DNA of 64,000 nt from Dipteris shenzhenensis (GCA_047967505.1 CM106539.1), one strand, 5' to 3'. Numbered from the stretch's first letter, positions 1 to 10,866 are shown. The notes: generated from the sequence alone by a model not told the origin. Translations and numbers: made by a program.

Positions 1-1590
1 AGGAAATGGTTTCCTTGCTTGTTTTCCAAATTGACAGGCTTCACATACCTTATGCATTTCTGCAACCTTGAACTCAGGCAATCCTGCAACAATATTTTGG
101 GCTTGCATTAATTTAAGTCATTGTACATTAACATGACCAATGCATGTATGCCAGATATCAATATCTGCAACTACACCGGTCCCATGTGCAAACATTACTG
201 CACTCATCAATTCAGGCATGTCTGCATCCAATGTAAACATCCTACCCTTCTTCTTCCCTTTTGCTATCAAGCGACCTTTATTTTTCATATCCTCAATAAA
301 GCATCCATGAGGATTAAATCTGACCTGCAAGCCCTGCTCAACCATTTGAACAATAGAAACCAAGTTCTTGGTGATATTCGGGACATGAAATACATCAGAT
401 AGATATTTCTTTTTCCCATCCTACATAGGCAAAGGAATTTTACCAATCTACAGAAGAAGATCTATAGTATCATCACTAGTCTCCACAAATCCTGGTCTTT
501 CCATTTTCCTTGCATCCTGCATCCACTCTGCATGACCTGTCATGTGGTTTGATGCACTAAGTCAACATACCACACATCATTGCTCTCTTCTGCACTTCTC
601 ACAGAGTTGGTCATGTGCTGCATCATAAACAAATGCTCATTTCTATCATCACCCTGTCTACTAGAGGATGCATAATTGCCTTGCTGCAATTTTCCATTCA
701 TGATGTCATTCTGCTTTTTATAGCAGTCTTTAGCCATATGACCCATTTTACCACAATAGTAGCATTCAACATTGCTGTTTGCATTTTGGCCTCTCTGCCA
801 TCTACCACGACCTCTTTGGCTCCCCCTTCCTCTAAAGTTACCACGTCCTCCTCCATAGGACTGCTTTTCTTGAATTTGCTGCATATTCTGATTTCTACCA
901 TGGCCTACATATTGGCCTGCTCTACCTCTGCCTCTACCTCTTCCAGCATTTGAGTAGAAGACAGCTTCTTTTGAAGTTCCTCCTGAAGAAGATGCACCAC
1001 CATTTCTCTGCTCTTCAAAAATCAGAAGACCAATCAACTCCCCAAAATGAGAAAAATTCTCACGGAGGGCAATGGATGTCCGGAACTGTGCATAATCCTT
1101 TCCTAGACCATTCGAGGTCACAGAAACTAAATCATCATCTTCCACTGGCAACCCAATGGAAGCAAGTGCATCTACAATCTTCTTTACCTTCATGTGGTAG
1201 TCATTGATGCTCATATTTTCTCTCTGCACATTATGCAACTCCTGCTTGAGCTGCATTTTCCTGGCTTGCGTATTTGTGCTATGCATTTTTGTCAAAGTAT
1301 CCCACGCCTCCTTCGGCATGCTTGCATTCTAAATATGCACAATCATAGAATCTGAAATACTAATAGACAGCTAGTACATAACTTTCCTGGCTCTCTCATG
1401 CCATCCTTTAAATGCCTCCAACTCCTGCTGATTGGGAACATTAGGAATAACTGGTTCTTGCCTTAGCTCCAGTAATGAACTCCCAATAGCCTTTTCCCTT
1501 AAGGAAATTCATCATTCTAAACTTCCATGCTGGGAAGTCATTCTTGTCAAGCTTTTTAGTGATTATCTGTGAAAGAGCATCAGACGCCAT
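1..1590 (-). pseudogene. E1 copia gag-protease-integrase fragment, broken
   Basis: Gag opens at the ATG at 1590-1588 (MASDALSQI) and would package the element RNA in cytoplasmic virus-like particles. Compared with E9, an extra base near 1465 shifts the frame, and TAG codons at 1373-1371 and 1331-1329 replace Trp and Gln. An open stretch then runs 1319-540 and carries a UBN2-type gag core, a Gly/Arg-rich linker and one CCHC zinc knuckle (CYYCGKMGHMAKDC, about 720-761). The protease active-site motif DSGA, intact in E9, reads DLVHQT here because one base is missing near 555. The stretch 363-118 and on to base 1 gives the pre-integrase zinc region (IWHTCIGH, then a CEACQFGK-like pair). It cannot make a working polyprotein. 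Confidence 0.85.
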
Positions 1591-2088
1591 TACAGAACAC
1601 TGCAAAAATATTCTGTCACTACAAAAAACGCAACTTCTACCTCACAAGGGCAAATCTGCAAAATTGACCAAAGTGGTATTTGACCACATAGTCACTTTCT
1701 AGTGATGATTTTGCATCACAGGCAATAAGAATGATTCTATCACTCCTAATATCTCTGTGCATAGGCATACGATGCAATTTTTGCAGCAACTTTTCATCGA
1801 CCTGCAGAACAGTGGTCGCACAGCAAAAACAAGACACCTTTCTAAGTGCCTGCGGAAAACTTCTGCCATCAAAACGGGCCTCAAAATGGCCTCTCCTGTA
1901 GCATATACTGCCCTCTCACACTGCACCACAAAGGACATCCCAATCTGAGATAGTGCACTCTTGCACTTTCTAGCTATGCTACCTACAGAGATTTGCTCCC
2001 AAACTCATAAAAGGAAAGCAACACTGATCTTCTTACCAAGACACCGCGAACTTGGTTTGCTTTCTTGAGCTCCTTACTATAAACCGAG

Positions 2089-2099
2089 TTCTGATACCA
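2089..2099 (-). other. E1 primer-binding site
   Basis: Read on the minus strand, TGGTATCAGAA follows the LTR end directly. This matches the usual copia site complementary to the 3' end of initiator tRNA-Met (TGGTATCAGAGC), with a change near its end. Confidence 0.75.
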
Positions 2100-2460
2100 T
2101 GTGAAGAGAGTGGGAGAGAAGTAAGGAGTCTCACTTGCAGCTTTCTGACATACACAAAGGGGGAATACACACAAAGGTGGAGGCTAAAAACAATTTTCCT
2201 CTTCTTAGTTGTGAAAAACCAAAAGAACTCTCTCTCTTAGTACAAAAGGAATAGATGAACCCTATATGCAGGTCTCAAACCAAACTCAACTAACCTAGGT
2301 GGCATACTAACTGAGCCACTAACTAGAGTACATAAAGATAGCTGTCATCCAGCTATTATTCATGGGCGGTGTGCCAACCACATGTGCAGCTAACAAGTTA
2401 GTGACATAAATGCACAACGGTCACCCTGGCATATCACGAGTGAAGTTCGATATCTCAACA
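2100..2460 (-). repeat. E1 5' LTR (361 bp)
   Basis: In element orientation it starts TGTTGAGATATCG and ends CTTCACA, the canonical TG...CA form, with the primer site directly next to it. It aligns over its whole length with the E9 LTR at 49319-49674 (356 bp). Confidence 0.9.
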
Positions 2461-2461
2461 A

Positions 2462-2633
2462 TGATGGCTATGGTAGTTACTATACCCACTATGTTAATGA
2501 CCTTCTCTTTGCGAAAGCCATAGTGTATATGGGATAACTCCCAATATGACACATGGCATGTCTAAGACTCACTAGACTATAAAACACACCTAGAACACTA
2601 ATTTTAGACTCACTTTGTCTTCATATTCCAACA
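2462..2633 (-). repeat. E2 probable 3' LTR (about 172 bp)
   Basis: It begins in element sense with TGTTGGAATATG directly after a G7 polypurine tract and can be followed to the E1 LTR boundary. The outer end is set by the abutting E1 LTR, so E1 may have inserted into this LTR and removed part of it from view. No second copy was found in the window. Confidence 0.5.
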
Positions 2634-3120
2634 CCCCCCCATGAAGGCAAGGTGAAAGACTACTAGAATAGAACCAAGAACAGAACATGACAATGATAGT
2701 CATCAAACTGTGCACCCTATGTAACTCAGAGGCTAAAGTCTGAGCGTGTTCAGAGGTTGATCCAAGCACTCTCATGGCTTGAGACTCAACATGCTCAGAG
2801 GCTCACGTTATAGCATGGCTACATGACCATCTCATAGGTCTACGAATACACCAACATCCTAGAACTCGGCCAGGCCTAATAACGAGAGCTATCAAAGCCA
2901 ATACATATGGCTCCCACAGTACATCCCACCTTGGCTTCATAACAGGATATGTTAGGAAGCCACGCACCAAAATAGAAAAACTAATAAATCATTTTAGGAG
3001 GACTATCCAAGGCAGAGGACCTTTAGACTCAAGGAAAACCAAACACTCAATACATATCATTTTAGGGGGACTACCCAAGGCAAAGGACCCCAAAATACAT
3101 CAAGTTGTAGGAATAATAGA

Positions 3121-3981
3121 TCAAAAACAAAAGTCTCGATCATCAGGTACATAGACCTCTAAATAGAGAGAGAGATCTCTGATGTCTGCAGTAAGAGCAT
3201 GAGTCGGTGTTGAAGCATCATCTTCTTCTTCGTCTTCACTTGTTGCAGGCCCAACCAAGTTAACATGATCCTTGTGTTGTTGCTTGGCAAGCTTTTGGAA
3301 GCAACGATCCTTAGTGTGACCAAGCTTCCCACAATGATTGCATTTAAAAGGCTTGAATTTGCCTTTGCCTTTGCCCTTGGAGTATAGTATAGTGGAGTCC
3401 AGAGTGTTTGCGTACTGTCTATCATGATTAATAAGCATAGCAACCATATCATGATACCCCATTTGTGTCGCACGCAATGCTGGTATGATTTCTCGATACT
3501 TATAATTTTCCTCAATGCTCAAGAGGAGCACAGCAACTTGATCATCTTCCCCTACAGGGGCCACCAAACTAGCAAGTTGAGTGACAAGGGATTCCATATG
3601 ATTCAAGTAAGCAAGAAGAGAGTCTTCCTGCTTCATTTGTAGCTTGAAGAATTCCTGTCTGAGGAATACCTTTGAATTGATGATTTTGTTGCTAAACAAT
3701 TCTTCAAACTTATCCCATAAGTCGTGAGCAATGGAATCAAAATCAAAATGATGAATAACGTCATCACCCAATCCCAAACCAATGAGAGAAAGAGCTTTGT
3801 CATTTAGATTCTCCCATTGTGCAATCTTCTTTTCATCTGATTGTGGCTTTTGCTCCTTGCCATGCACAACATTCCACACTCCATCTTTCATAAGTACAAG
3901 ATGCATCTTTGTTTGCCATGTAGGAAAATTCTTACCATTAATCTTCTCGAACGAAATGGTAGTTGATTTGGAAGATTCCAT
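3121..3981 (-). CDS. E2 gag-like protein, 286 aa, intact ORF
   Basis: This is the only long element ORF in the window that looks undamaged. It encodes a copia-type gag: an N-terminal domain (SFEKINGKNFPTWQTKM, residues about 9-25), a UBN2-like capsid core through about residue 185, a basic GKGKGKFK stretch and one CCHC zinc knuckle (CNHCGKLGHTKDRC, 3342-3301), then an acidic EDEEEDD tail. Copia gag regions are normally fused to protease, integrase and reverse transcriptase. Here a stop follows at once and noncoding sequence leads to the polypurine tract. The start at 3981 is supported by the conserved N-terminus of the family. It would bind RNA and form particles in the cytoplasm. The intact frame could mean a young element or selection on gag. 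Confidence 0.8.
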   Translation of the reverse strand: MESSKSTTISFEKINGKNFPTWQTKMHLVLMKDGVWNVVHGKEQKPQSDEKKIAQWENLNDKALSLIGLGLGDDVIHHFDFDSIAHDLWDKFEELFSNKIINSKVFLRQEFFKLQMKQEDSLLAYLNHMESLVTQLASLVAPVGEDDQVAVLLLSIEENYKYREIIPALRATQMGYHDMVAMLINHDRQYANTLDSTILYSKGKGKGKFKPFKCNHCGKLGHTKDRCFQKLAKQQHKDHVNLVGPATSEDEEEDDASTPTHALTADIRDLSLYLEVYVPDDRDFCF

Positions 3982-4644
3982 GGCTGGAAAAGAGTAGAAA
4001 TGTAAGTGTAACTATGGAACGATCACCTTGATAAGTTCTTCATGAGCTAGAGCAAGTCTAGAACTTCTTCATGGCAGACAAAAGTAGAAGCACAGTAGCT
4101 CTAAGAGAATGATGGGCAGAATACAGGCACCAACTTGCGAGCAGCAGCTCCAAGAGAATGTTGGGCAGAAGGAACAAATAGCGGGCTGGAGCAGAGGTCA
4201 ACAATGAAGAGGATGGACAGCTCCACATTGAGCTAGCTGCATCATGCTTGGCCTGTCAAATCATTGAGCTCTAGAACAAAATTCGTGTGAAGAAACAAAT
4301 TTGATCACTTCTTACAAGGGCTCTAACTTTTCACACAAAACTCGGATTCCAATTATCTAAAAACAAAATTTGTAGTACTCAAGATTCTCTACAACTTTGC
4401 TAAAGACACAAAGCTGTGATTCTGCTTCTAGATTCATATAGAATCAGAACATCATCATGCCATGTGTCATATGTTGTATCAAATGTGGGTCCTAATCTGC
4501 CCCATAGCCACACCTCTCCTTGTACCCCAAAAGGCTCAACCAAGGATACAAGGAGGCTTTCAAGTTAGTCCATATATACAAGGCCCCCACATTTATATGT
4601 TGATTTATGGGATAATTTCCCTCCAAGCACATGTGTCAATGTGA
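3982..4644 (-). other. E2 leader region, noncoding
   Basis: No coding frame is seen. An imperfect duplication with a step of 49 bp (AGTAGCTCTAAGAG near 4094, AGCAGCTCCAAGAG near 4143) lies within it. At its right end the minus strand reads GAAGAGGGGGG followed by TTGCTCACATTG, which resembles a polypurine tract next to an LTR start. This could instead be the 3' LTR of a further element lying to the right. Confidence 0.4.
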
Positions 4645-5689
4645 GCAAGCCCCCCTCTTCAATTCTTCAATTAACCATGCTCGAGGGGTGATAGCCACCA
4701 CCTGCAACACAAGGCAAGAAATGGCTATCCAATGAGCCCTCTTGCAACTAAATCTAAGCAATTCTATGAGTACAAGCTCAAACGACCACAACGTCCATCA
4801 ACTAAATGCAAGAAGCAAGCGACTGTGACAGCATAACCTAGGAGAGTTACTCTACAAGCAACATCTAGTGCACCAAAGACAACATTGCCAAGTAAGAGGA
4901 CTGGAAAACACTTCACAGTAGCTCAAATAGCCAACTTAGAGCCCCAAACTCCAGTGCTGCATACAACTCCATCCAAGGTGCCTTCTCCTTACAACCGACT
5001 TCTCCAACACGCCAAGGTAATTGCCTTCAATGATCTCAAATGGCTGTAACAAAGGCTTCAGTGGGGATAAAATCGACCAATCAGCCCAAGAAGCAATACA
5101 ATGCTTCAAAAAATAGTTGACCAGCTCCAACTTTGAGCATAGGTTGCCTCCATGGCTCCATCATCCCTGACTATCAGCACATGTAATGCCTTCTCTGATC
5201 AACAGCACTCCAACAACACAAGATGCACAATGCTAAAAAAGCAAGGCAATGCATCAACATCTCTGTTCGACCTCTTTGTTGCTGAATAGCTTCATCGCCA
5301 TCTTCGTCACTCGACATGCCAAAAGCTTTCTTCTCTTTCTATAGCCTCTCTCTTCAACCTCTCTCCAATCAATTTCTCTCACTAGCTCTCTTTACCACAT
5401 GGTAGATAAGCCCACCCCGTGGTAAGGTTAAACTAACCATAGGTGCTGCTCTACATGACATGTGGTAGATAAGAGTTAACCGAGGTTAAGTAAAGATAAA
5501 CTTGAGCTAAGAAGGTTGGTAGCCTCATCTATAATGCCCTGTCATCTACTCATGTGGCAATGCCACACCATCATTGCCACCTCATTGCTTGCCCACATGG
5601 TAGTGCTACCTTGCCAGTCCACATCAGCATGCCACATGGCATAGTGCTAGACATGCACATTCATGTCTTCACAAGCACACAGGCACACT
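4645..5689. other. No gene recognised; likely decayed element sequence
   Basis: All frames are short. The last 200 bases are rich in GCCACATCAT-like words that also fill the leader of E7 (32.4-32.9 kb), so at least the right part probably belongs to a related copia leader. The remainder shows no motif I can name. Confidence 0.4.
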
Positions 5690-7790
5690 GCATGTGACCA
5701 CCCATTGCCACATCATTAGTGCATCCACATCATCTTTTTTAGGCACTCTTGGGAACAAAACTTGGCCATTCTTCCGGGACTCATATGTATTGATCCAGGA
5801 GGAATTCGAGGTGTGTCATTTGTACGAGCAGAAACATATGACCAGTTTTATCCGAGCGTGTTTTTCAAGAGACTTAAAAACTGGTATTTTTTTAGGAAAC
5901 ATGGTTTTTACACTTTTATTTTCACAAGAACTAGATTGCTTTATCATAAATATATGCAGAATAGTCACTCATTCACTTTCATATAGCATAAATTTTCTTG
6001 ATCATAGACATCCTTTGTACCCATTTTATTACCTAAAAAGAGTGTTGAAAAATAATTTCTTTAAGAAACATCCCTCACAATCACTCTCAATGTAATAATA
6101 TTATATATATATAATTACTTATTAAACACATTTATGTCAATATGACAAGAGCTTTCTAGAGTTTTATAGCATAAATAACACAAGACATTTATGGATATGT
6201 TCTAAAGAAGTTAAAATTACTATAAATAAGAATTAATCGTTGGGCTTATGTATCTACTCTCATATAATATATGCAAGATTTAATATAGAATATGCAAGAT
6301 TTTGTAAAATACAACCTCCTAGATGTGCTCAAATGGGATTTTTTGGTCAATTTGAGTAATTGAATAATATATTTGGACTATGTGAAAGTTATGTCACTTT
6401 TAAAGTGTGTCTAAAGTAGTTTCGCCTACGAAACTACCTTGGGAGACCTACTTCAAAGAGGTTTTGCTAGCAAAACTACCTTGGATGGTTTGCTTCAATG
6501 AGGTTTCTTTGGAGAAACCTTTTCATAAAGATAGGTTGAGAGAGGGTTTTCAATGTCACCTCCCTATTAAGTAAAAGTTGTAAGAAGGATCATAAGGGAA
6601 TTTTCATAGGGAAATCTACTGTAGATGTGGGTTTCTTCAAAAGCCATCCCATTATGTAATTCACCATTCCCAAAGATTCATTTAAAGATTTGTGTACAAA
6701 ATAGGCATTCCTATAATACTTTGCATATTTCTAAGTGAAACTATGTTTTCTTTCGATACATTTTTGCAATACTTTTACATAGTTGGAAGACTTTTTTTTC
6801 CTTTACGTGGACGCTTGGAATATTTTTCTCGAAAAATGGTCATTCCCAGGAATTTGGAGGAGCTCTAAAAAGGAAAATTTCTTGCCAACTCATGTTGTAC
6901 ACATTTGTGACCTCAGATTTCACATTTAGGATTTCCATTTTGTAATATTTTCTGTAACCCCTCCAAGTCAGGTCACATCCTCTCCAAACCCAACACTTAA
7001 AACAAACCAAGATAAATTTTGTTTTGTTGCTTTTCTTCTCAATCGATGTGTAGAACAATTTTAGGACTAGCTATTATAGAGGAGAACTCCAAAATAAGCC
7101 AATTGAATCCATGCCCAAAAATTCCCAACCAACGTCAGTCCTTGCAAAACCTATTGGTATTCATCTCACACATATCGATACCTATTCCATTCTTTAATAG
7201 AGGGAAGATTCACTCTTGTTGAGTCACTTGGCATTTTGGGTCACTAATTAGGACAGTTGCACCTATTTGCACTCTCATGCCACCTTGTAAAGTCACTAGT
7301 TGACTATTTGCCATTGGTTTCTTGCACTACTTCTTCAAGCCGCCTTGTAAATCCTCTAGCTGTCTCACTGGTACTTGGTTTCTATTTGTATACAGGTTTT
7401 AATTCTTAGTGCACCATGGCAAAATCACATGATGATGCCACATTTCTTTATCAGAGTAGTAAGCTCGATGATAACATCTATGGCAATTAAAAGTTCAAAT
7501 GTTGAACATTTTTCAACTGAAGGGCTTGTGGGACATTGTCACGGAAGATGAAAAGAGATCCAAACCTACCTTGAGAACTCCTCTTACTATGGATCAAGAG
7601 CTGGAGCTCACAAAGTAGCCAAAAGTATGGGATACCAAGGCTTGGCCAGACTTGTCTATCATCAACTTCAATGACGAAAACTCTCAGGACTATCAACACA
7701 AAGTTCTCGTATTAGAGTATGCTCAATCTGGGAAGCCCACATCTCAAACACAAAATGATGAGGACACATGGTGGTCTAGCTTTGACACCT
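5690..7790 (+). mobile_element. E3: copia fragment (leader plus gag start) related to E7
   Basis: This is a plus-strand fragment with the same order of signals as the E7 leader: GCCACATCAT words, a TTGATCCAGGAGGAATT block (about 5790), a GCTCTAAAAAGGAAA block (about 6862; E7 has GCTCCAAAAAGGAAA near 32949), two CCTTGTAAA stretches (7280-7350) and then CACC-ATGG and a gag N-terminus. In E7 the first two blocks are adjacent, whereas here about 1 kb of AT-rich sequence (about 5812-6845) separates them, so an insertion is possible. The right end is where gag similarity stops. No LTR was identified. Confidence 0.5.
7416..7790 (+). pseudogene. E3 copia gag N-terminal fragment
   Basis: From the ATG at 7416 the frame reads MAKSHDDATFLYQSSKLDD, then the typical gag block (Y)GNxKFK in which the Trp codon has become TAA, followed by a frameshifted stretch (LKGLWDIVTEDEKR-like) and a TAG. 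The order N-terminal ligand block, tryptophan motif and charged helix matches copia gag of the E7 type. No zinc knuckle follows, because the similarity ends near 7790. It is non-functional. Confidence 0.6.
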
Positions 7791-8132
7791 GAGAATGAAT
7801 TGTTCTCCAATCTCCATCCCAATAAGAACCCACGAGAGAACGTCGTGATGGGGAATGACACACCCCAACAAATTAAAGGAATGCACACAGGAGGGAATAT
7901 CATGGGAATGGAAAAGAGTGGTCCCAACCATGTTCAAATGTATTTCTATCCTATTTCGTTCCCACCATTGCTAATAGTCAAAAGGGTTAGCTGGGAGAGG
8001 ACTTCATGTGTTTAGGAGGTGGGAACAAGCAAAAATGTCATCATTCCATGCTTTCCAATTTCAAAAAAAGGGGATCCCATTTTGTATCCCAAGGTCTTGA
8101 GGCCATGGCCGAGGATTGTTAGCTCTTTCCTA
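7791..8132. other. No gene recognised between E3 and E4
   Basis: The segment has short ORFs only and no repeat shared with the rest of the window. It is the present left flank of the E4 3' LTR. Confidence 0.4.
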
Positions 8133-8338
8133 TGGCTTTCGTAGGAAGAGCAGGGTTTTCTCAATATGCAGGGTTCCGAGGCTTTTTGTCACCTACAGAT
8201 ATATTGGGGTTGTCGTTTGTAGTATACGTGTAGCTTAGGACCTCGAGTCGTGTTCCATTGAGAGATGTAGGCTTAAGTGTGGTAAGCAAACATAGTGCAT
8301 GCATGTGTAAAAGGAATGTGTATCATCATGGTTGAGGT

Positions 8339-8360
8339 AATGAAGGCTTTCGCCTTCATT
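8339..8360. repeat. Small hairpin conserved in both E4 LTRs
   Basis: AATGAAGGC and GCCTTCATT are perfect 9-bp arms around TTTC. The same hairpin is present near 21604-21625 in the other LTR. It could mark the RNA 3' end region or be incidental. Confidence 0.6.
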
Positions 8361-8374
8361 GGGGGTTGCAAGGT

Positions 8375-8530
8375 TTAGGAGGAGTTTAAGGGTTAGAAGG
8401 AGGTTCTAGGGTTAGAAGGAGGTTCTAGGGTTAAAAGGAGGTTCCAAGGTTCAGAAGGGGTTCCAGGGTTAGAAGGAGTTCCAAGGTTTAGAAGGAGGTT
8501 CCAGGGTTAGAAGGAGTTTCAAGGTTTAGA
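8375..8530. repeat. Minisatellite in E4 3' LTR, unit about 20 bp
   Basis: Alternating units of the form GGTTCCAGGGTTAGAAGGA and GTTCCAAGGTTTAGAAGGA repeat about seven times. The other LTR has a matching, slightly longer array. Confidence 0.85.
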
Positions 8531-8653
8531 GTAGAGTACATGGTGGAGAACTCATCTCCCTTGTAGATCATGAAGATTAAGGATTGAGGAACTAAGGGTT
8601 TAGGGGGAGCATAGGAGTGAGAGAGGAAGAAGGTGTAAGAGCATGGGGGAAAG

Positions 8654-8762
8654 AAGAGAGAGGAGGGAGGAGGAGGAGAGGGAGGAGGAGGAGGAGGAGG
8701 AGGGAGGAGGAGAAGGGAGGAGGAGGAGGAGGAGGAGAAGGGAGGAGGAGAGGGAGAGGATG
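8654..8762. repeat. (GGA)n purine array in E4 3' LTR
   Basis: Nearly pure GGA/GGGA on the plus strand. It produces spurious Arg/Glu and Ser/Leu/Pro open frames on both strands that are not genes. Confidence 0.9.
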
Positions 8763-8856
8763 GGTTGCAAGGTTGGAGGAGAGGGGAGGAGGAGTTGCAA
8801 GGTTAGGACATGCTTTTGGACATGGAGTGCAAGGAAGCATGGACACTTGAGACAAT

Positions 8857-9145
8857 TGTTGGGGAACTGAAGGGAAAGCATGAAGTGAACACAAAATGAG
8901 AATGCTTGCTTATAGAATGAAGAAAGGTGAGGTCCTTATGTAGGCACCTCTTACATGATCATTGACATCACTGATGACCTCTAAGCTCCACAATCATCTC
9001 CTCAATCTGCTCCTAGATTCTCTCAATCATCCTATGTGGCATCTACCACCACCTAACAGTGCTTATGGGCACCTAACTGTGCCTCTGGCACACACACATA
9101 GAAACCAAGGTGTGCTTGGGGCATACACCTTGAGATATCCCATCA
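8857..9145 (-). repeat. E5 3' LTR (289 bp)
   Basis: In element sense it starts TGATGGGATATCTCAAGG and ends CCCCAACA. The internal side carries GAGGGGGGTA, the polypurine tract. Confidence 0.93.
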
Positions 9146-9161
9146 TACCCCCCCTCAAGGG
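9146..9161 (-). other. E5 polypurine tract
   Basis: The minus strand reads CCCTTGAGGGGGGTA directly before the TG of the 3' LTR. It is the expected primer for plus-strand DNA synthesis. Confidence 0.8.
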
Positions 9162-9525
9162 AATGCCTCAAGCTATGTCAAGGATACATCTAGTCTCATA
9201 GTTTCTCATGCCATCTCATGGTGGTCAAGGATAAATCTATGGCTAGGTTCTCATGCTAGCAAGGGTTCCCAAGGGTGTGAAGTAAACAAAAGGGATATAG
9301 AAGACCTTCCAATGGTTATCTCCCCTGCATGTACATGCACACAATGTCTGCAGGAGGTACCATGGAGCAAAACACATACACATGGCCTACATCATATGGT
9401 GACCAGAGGTGTTTACAAAACACAATAGTTTATTTCATTCATTTTGGAGGACTATCCAGACTGAGTACCTTGACTCAACATAAAAAAGGGAGATGTGGAG
9501 CATATATGGAGATGATTCAAAAAGT

Positions 9526-10357
9526 ATAATCTTCATAGGATGCCTCATCTTGTGGAGGCACATCAACTGAAAGTAGATTGGCAGTTTCTAACTTTGTAGT
9601 TGCTTCCTTTTTGGCTCTACAAAACTTTTCAGGGTGATTGTTTTTGCCACAGTGTTTGCATGGATTAATCTTGAAGCAGTCTTTTGAGAGGTGATTAGTC
9701 TTTCCACAATGTTTGCAAGGTGAAAACTTGTCCTTCTGGATTTTTATGGCATAGGCTGTGTCATTGCCTCTCCGGAGTTCCATGTGCCTTTCTTCTTCTT
9801 GAAGAGTAGAAATAAGACCTTCAAGATTAGGATTAGGGATTTTTCAAAGTGGTAATAACATGATCATAATCTTCAGGCATACTCTTGAGCAACACTGCCA
9901 TTGCATCATCTGTAGTGATTGGAGAGTTGATAGAAGCAAGTTGAGTCATGAGACTCCGCATATGATTGACATGGGTAGCCAAAGGAGTGCCACTAGCCAT
10001 CTTCAATTCAAAGAAAGCAATCTTAAGTGACAATTTTGAGATGTGAGAGCTAGCACCAAAAATAATATCAAGCTTCTACCAAGCTTCAGAAGGAGACTCC
10101 AAATCAGAAATGTGATGAATATAGTCATCTCCTAAGGCAAGAGCAATGATGCCATAGGCTTTCTCCTCTCTAGCACGATCTCTTGTCGGGTGTGTTGGAG
10201 CTGAGGATTCTCCAGCATTAGAGGCTGTTGAAGAAGAAGTTGAAGCTGGTTTGATAAGCCCCCAGAGGTTTTCCCTCATCAATGCAAACTTAACCTTCAT
10301 CTACCATGTGTGAAAGCCTTTACCATTGAACTTATCCATATTCAAGATGGTAGCCAT
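9526..10357 (-). pseudogene. E5 gag, broken, with two zinc knuckles
   Basis: The ATG at 10357-10355 opens MATILNMDKFNGKGFHTW, the copia-gag N-terminus. TAG replaces Gln at 10303-10301 and again just after SEAW near 10078. After a shift near 9840 the last segment (about 9783-9526) carries two tandem knuckles, CKHCGKTNHLSKDC (9717-9676) and CKHCGKNNHPEKFC (9660-9619). The central part (LKMASGTPLATHVNHM, residues about 120-135) matches the UBN2 core and resembles E2 gag. E2 has one knuckle and E5 two. No protease follows: the frame ends in EDYTF and a stop, then noncoding sequence runs to the polypurine tract. Confidence 0.85.
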
Positions 10358-10601
10358 GAGAGGGTCTAACCCAGAATGGGCAGTGTCTACTCTCTTACAA
10401 GGCTAGAAAGAGTTGAAGAGCTTCAAAATACAAGCATTTAGAGTGGCAAAGGCTTGCAACCAAATTCCATGCTACAAACATAATGGAAATGATGTTTTCA
10501 TTTGCATGCTTCATAGAGGTGGCTAAATGAAAGCATTCCAAGCAAATCCAAGTGTAGCAACTTAAAGCAAAGCTGTAGCCACAGTTGTACTGATGCTATT
10601 C

Positions 10602-10866
10602 AACACTTTAAAACATCAAAAATGCTAAAGTAGCATCTAATGTAGCATCAAACACACAACCTTGTCAAAACTATCCAAAACAGAGGCCTGAACTTGGAGG
10701 GCTTGTATCTCACTCTTCAAAGCAAAGAAAATAGGGATTTCTGAACACTTTAAAACATCAAAAATGCTAAAGTAGCATCTAATATAGCATCAAACACACA
10801 ACCTTGTCAAAACTGTCCAAAACAGAGGCCTGAACTTGGAGGGCTTGTATCTCACTCTTCAAAGCA
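10602..10866. repeat. 142-bp tandem duplication in E5 leader
   Basis: Copy 1 (10602-10743) and copy 2 (from 10744) start with AACACTTTAAAACATC and differ at only a few bases. The duplication lies in the 5' leader between primer site and gag. Confidence 0.9.

Larger units (their letters stand above)
1..2460 (-). mobile_element. E1: Ty1/copia LTR retrotransposon, 5' half, cut by the window edge
   Basis: This minus-strand element enters from the left edge and ends with its 5' LTR at 2460. It is the same family as E9: the text from position 1 aligns base for base with minor changes to the stretch from about 47200, through gag, the primer site and the LTR. Visible parts in element order are the LTR (2460-2100), primer-binding site, gag, protease remnant and the start of integrase. 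Reverse transcriptase, RNase H and the 3' LTR lie outside the window or are lost. The five bases after the LTR are atgat; their partner cannot be checked here. Confidence 0.9.
2462..4644 (-). mobile_element. E2: gag-only LTR element (TR-GAG-like), 5' LTR not identified
   Basis: On the minus strand this unit has a leader, one gag ORF (3981-3121), about 480 bp of noncoding sequence, a run of seven G that serves as polypurine tract (plus-strand C run 2634-2640) and a short 3' LTR (2633-2462, starting TGTTGGAATATG). There is no trace of protease, integrase or reverse transcriptase between gag and the polypurine tract, so the element would depend on enzymes from another copia element. The noncoding part shares text with E5, such as the GGACTATCCA stretch near 3000 versus 9450. 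I could not find a matching 5' LTR or primer site. The right limit is placed at a second pyrimidine run (about 4646-4656) and is uncertain. Confidence 0.6.

Noticed and set aside
3982-4644. A 5' LTR and primer site for E2
   Set aside because: No TGGTATCAGAG-like word and no copy of the 2462-2633 sequence were found.
8592-8894. Long Ser/Leu/Pro and Arg/Glu frames on both strands (also 21811-22167)
   Set aside because: They come from the (GGA)n arrays of the E4 LTRs and are low complexity.
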